Shown here: positions 62,114 through 64,000 of the stretch, piece by piece
Numbering within the stretch: the stretch's first letter is position 1
How the letters are laid out: every line of letters starts with the position of its first letter
Source: Halalkalibacter nanhaiisediminis
GTDB taxonomy: Bacteria; Bacillota; Bacilli; Bacillales; Bacillaceae_D
NCBI RefSeq assembly: GCF_007830185.1
Contig: NZ_VLKZ01000004.1
Span: 220,383 to 284,382, forward strand
Direction of reading: 5' to 3'
Length of the DNA stretch: 64,000 nucleotides
The notes under the pieces: model-generated
Told to the model about the DNA's origin: nothing
Seen by the model: only the letters and a program-made list of their open reading frames with translations
Databases searched by the model: none
Program-made: the position numbers and the translations under genes

Positions 62114-62157
62114 TAAAAAACTTCTAAGTTGCTCAGGCAATTTAGAAGTTTTTTTTA
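62114..62157 (+). terminator. Terminator after rpmA
   Basis: AAACTTCTAA with TTGC pairs with GCAA and TTAGAAGTTT, followed by T8. It ends the ribosomal operon before any spo0B or obg. Confidence 0.93.
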
Positions 62158-62209
62158 CTATGAGAATCAATGATTTAGTTATAACTGATCACTTCGTAAG
62201 GAAGAGGAA

Positions 62210-62242
62210 ACTTGGCTAAAAACGCCCACGTCGTGTGGGCAA
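62210..62242 (+). repeat. Dispersed 33-nt palindromic repeat, copy C
   Basis: It has the stem GCCCAC with GTGGGC and loop GTCGT. It lies just before the YhfI-type gene and overlaps an in-frame TTG that could mislead a start call. Confidence 0.65.
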
Positions 62243-62265
62243 AATACATACAAAGGGTGAGGATG

Positions 62266-63000
62266 ATGAAAGTAACCGTTGTTGGTTATTGGCACGGATA
62301 TCCAGAAAAAGGAGAAGCGACATCTGGTTATTTACTTCAACATGATCATTACAACCTTCTACTCGATTGTGGAAGTGGGGTCCTTTCACAATTGCAGAAA
62401 TATTGTTCTGTAAATGAGCTTAATGCGATTGTGTTATCTCATTATCATCATGATCATCAAGCAGACATTGGCCCATTTCAATATGCGCGTATTATGAATA
62501 AAGGAATGGGAAAAGAAATGAATGATCTGACCATATATGGACATCGTGACGAAGAGGCATTTGTAAAACTTGCATATCACGACGTTGTGAAAGCAATGTC
62601 GTATGACGATCAAGCACCAATAACGATTGGACCTTTTACGTTCCATTTTTTTAAAACACAACATCCTGTTCCTTGCTATGCAATGCGCATTGAATGTCAA
62701 AACCAAACAGTCGTTTACACGGCTGATTCTAGTTATTTTGATGAACTTGCTGATTTTGCAAAAGACGCAGATCTTTTAATAACTGAATGTAGTGGCTATG
62801 CGAGCGACCCGATTACACAATTTGGTCATATGACAAGTACATGTGTGGGAAAGCTTGCTGCAAAAGCGAAGCCCACGCATCTTCTCTTAAGTCACCTTCC
62901 TCATCACGGTGATCACGAACAACTACGTCAAGAGGTAGCTGAATCTTTTAATGGAACGATTTCACTCGCTAAATCAGGATTAGGAATACGACTTTTATGA
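62266..63000 (+). CDS. yhfI: YhfI-family metallo-beta-lactamase-fold hydrolase
   Basis: This 244-residue RNase Z/MBL-fold hydrolase has the metal motif HYHHDH at 59-64. It begins MKVTVVGYWHGYPEKGEATSG, close to the known YhfI start. The ATG at 62266 follows AAAGGGTGAGG; an adjacent ATG at 62263 is equally possible. The upstream in-frame TTG at 62212 lies in the repeat and is unlikely. The substrate of this family is not established. Confidence 0.88.
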   Translation: MKVTVVGYWHGYPEKGEATSGYLLQHDHYNLLLDCGSGVLSQLQKYCSVNELNAIVLSHYHHDHQADIGPFQYARIMNKGMGKEMNDLTIYGHRDEEAFVKLAYHDVVKAMSYDDQAPITIGPFTFHFFKTQHPVPCYAMRIECQNQTVVYTADSSYFDELADFAKDADLLITECSGYASDPITQFGHMTSTCVGKLAAKAKPTHLLLSHLPHHGDHEQLRQEVAESFNGTISLAKSGLGIRLL

Positions 63001-63008
63001 TAAAGTTT

Positions 63009-63041
63009 AAAGCTCTACATTTTTTGTGTAGAGCTTTTTTA
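63009..63041 (+). terminator. Terminator after yhfI
   Basis: AGCTCTACA pairs with TGTAGAGCT, followed by TTTTTT. Confidence 0.92.
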
Positions 63042-63313
63042 CTGAAAGCTTTGGATTTCTGCTAACTTTTTATCATTTGTATTCATATTTCCACAATTAA
63101 CATTAGTAAAGAGAAATATGATTATTTTATTAAAAGTATAAGAATCGTTTAGAAAACAAAAGAAAAAGATAGATAAATCACAATGATTGACGCTTACATG
63201 AGAGTTTATAATTATTATAGATGGTGTTAAGATACGTTTGTTAATAACGGACCCCGACTTTTGTGAGAGTCAAAAGTCGATTTATACTAATTTAATAGGA
63301 AAGAGGTGTTAGG
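63042..63313. other. Upstream region of the SulP-family gene
   Basis: No gene is seen. A hairpin of CGACTTTTG (63255-63263) with CAAAAGTCG (63271-63279) lies about 35 bases before the start. A TTGACG at 63187 could be a -35, but its spacing to TATAAT is only 14 bases. Confidence 0.5.
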
Positions 63314-64000
63314 TTGAACATTCAATCTATCAAAGGAGAATGGTTTGGAAATGTGAGAGCCGACGTATTGGCTGGCATTGTTGTTGCTCTTGCTTTGATT
63401 CCAGAGGCGATTGCGTTCTCTATTATTGCAGGTGTCGATCCGATGGTCGGGCTATATGCATCCTTCTGTATTGCTGTTGTCATCGCATTTGTGGGAGGAC
63501 GTCCAGGGATGATTTCAGCAGCAACGGGAGCGATGGCACTTCTCATGGTAACACTCGTTGCAGATCACGGGTTACAGTATTTGTTCGCTGCAACCATTTT
63601 AACAGGGATACTGCAAATTTTGTTTGGTGTATTTAAGCTTGCTCGTATGATGAAGTTCGTTCCGCGCTCAGTTATGGTAGGCTTTGTCAATGCATTAGCG
63701 ATTTTAATTTTTATGACCCAGCTTGAACAGTTTGAAGGAGCTACATGGGTGATGTATGCACTAGTAGCTGCGACCCTATTTATTATTTACGGACTTCCAA
63801 GAATCACAAAAGCAGTTCCATCAGCATTAGCTGCAATTGTTGCTATTACGGCTATTGTTATTTTTATGGGTATTGATATCCGCACAGTAGGTGATATGGG
63901 TAACTTAACTCAGGCACTACCTATGTTTTTAATCCCTGAAATTCCTTTGAATCTAGAAACATTAATGATTATTTTCCCTTACTCACTTGCACTAGCGATT
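63314..64000 (+). CDS. SulP-family anion transporter, 3' end outside window
   Basis: This is the N-terminal 229 codons of a SulP (SLC26-like) anion transporter, for sulfate, bicarbonate or another anion. The TTG start at 63314 follows AAAGAGGTG. The segment has several membrane helices and the typical [20 protein letters not shown] followed by GLYASF. The C-terminal STAS domain is beyond the window. The substrate cannot be told. The frame is still open at the right edge. Confidence 0.9.
   Translation, partial: MNIQSIKGEWFGNVRADVLAGIVVALALIPEAIAFSIIAGVDPMVGLYASFCIAVVIAFVGGRPGMISAATGAMALLMVTLVADHGLQYLFAATILTGILQILFGVFKLARMMKFVPRSVMVGFVNALAILIFMTQLEQFEGATWVMYALVAATLFIIYGLPRITKAVPSALAAIVAITAIVIFMGIDIRTVGDMGNLTQALPMFLIPEIPLNLETLMIIFPYSLALAI

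Noticed and set aside
62212-62265. TTG-start extension of the YhfI protein
   Set aside because: The added residues encode the dispersed repeat; a good ribosome binding site and the conserved MKVTVVGYW start lie downstream.

Overview
The window is chromosomal DNA from an endospore-forming Bacillaceae bacterium (low-GC Firmicute). The evidence is the sporulation genes spoVID, ysxE, spoIIB, spoIVFA/FB and lonB, two T-box leaders, strong AGGAGG-type ribosome binding sites, many GTG/TTG starts, and gene order. From leuABCD-ysoA-tig-clpX-lonB-lonA-ysxC-hemAXCDBL-spoVID-ysxE-valS-folC through spoIIB-maf-radC-mreBCD-minCD-spoIVFAB-rplU-prp-rpmA it follows the Bacillus subtilis order. RNase G and a complete type IV pilus cluster, neither found here in B. 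subtilis, point to a relative outside the B. subtilis group, perhaps a haloalkaliphilic lineage. The species cannot be fixed from the sequence alone.

Layout. 1-10.9 kb: branched-chain amino acid synthesis, ilvE (5' end missing)-ilvD, then a leucine T-box leader and ilvBNC-leuABCD. 11.2-20.5 kb: TPR protein YsoA, trigger factor, ClpX, LonB, LonA and the ribosome-assembly GTPase YsxC. 20.9-27.2 kb: the hemAXCDBL operon, which makes uroporphyrinogen precursors from glutamyl-tRNA. 27.4-30.7 kb: spore-coat module spoVID, an unrecognised gene, and ysxE. 31.2-35.8 kb: valS behind a valine T-box, then folC.

35.9-48.9 kb: a type IV pilus locus sits between folC and spoIIB, where B. subtilis has only comC. 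Three minor pilin-like genes run leftward. A membrane protein, a VanW/G5 wall protein, PilB, PilT, PilC, PilA, the prepilin peptidase and PilM, PilN and PilO run rightward. The major pilin gene has its own promoter and a leader that I read as a class II cyclic-di-GMP riboswitch overlapping an intrinsic terminator, in an ON-switch arrangement. PilB also carries an N-terminal MshEN-type domain, a family that can bind c-di-GMP. Pilin transcription and motor activity may therefore share one signal. This is the most interesting system in the window.

49.0-62.1 kb: spoIIB, maf, radC, the shape and septum genes mreBCD-minCD, a leftward insertion of two genes (stand-alone receiver domain, aldo/keto reductase), spoIVFA/FB behind a good sigma-E promoter, rng, and the L21 leader with rplU-prp-rpmA. 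The B. subtilis order then ends: spo0B-obg do not follow rpmA. A YhfI-type metallo-hydrolase and the 5' part of a SulP transporter follow instead. A small palindromic repeat with compensatory base changes recurs in three intergenic regions.
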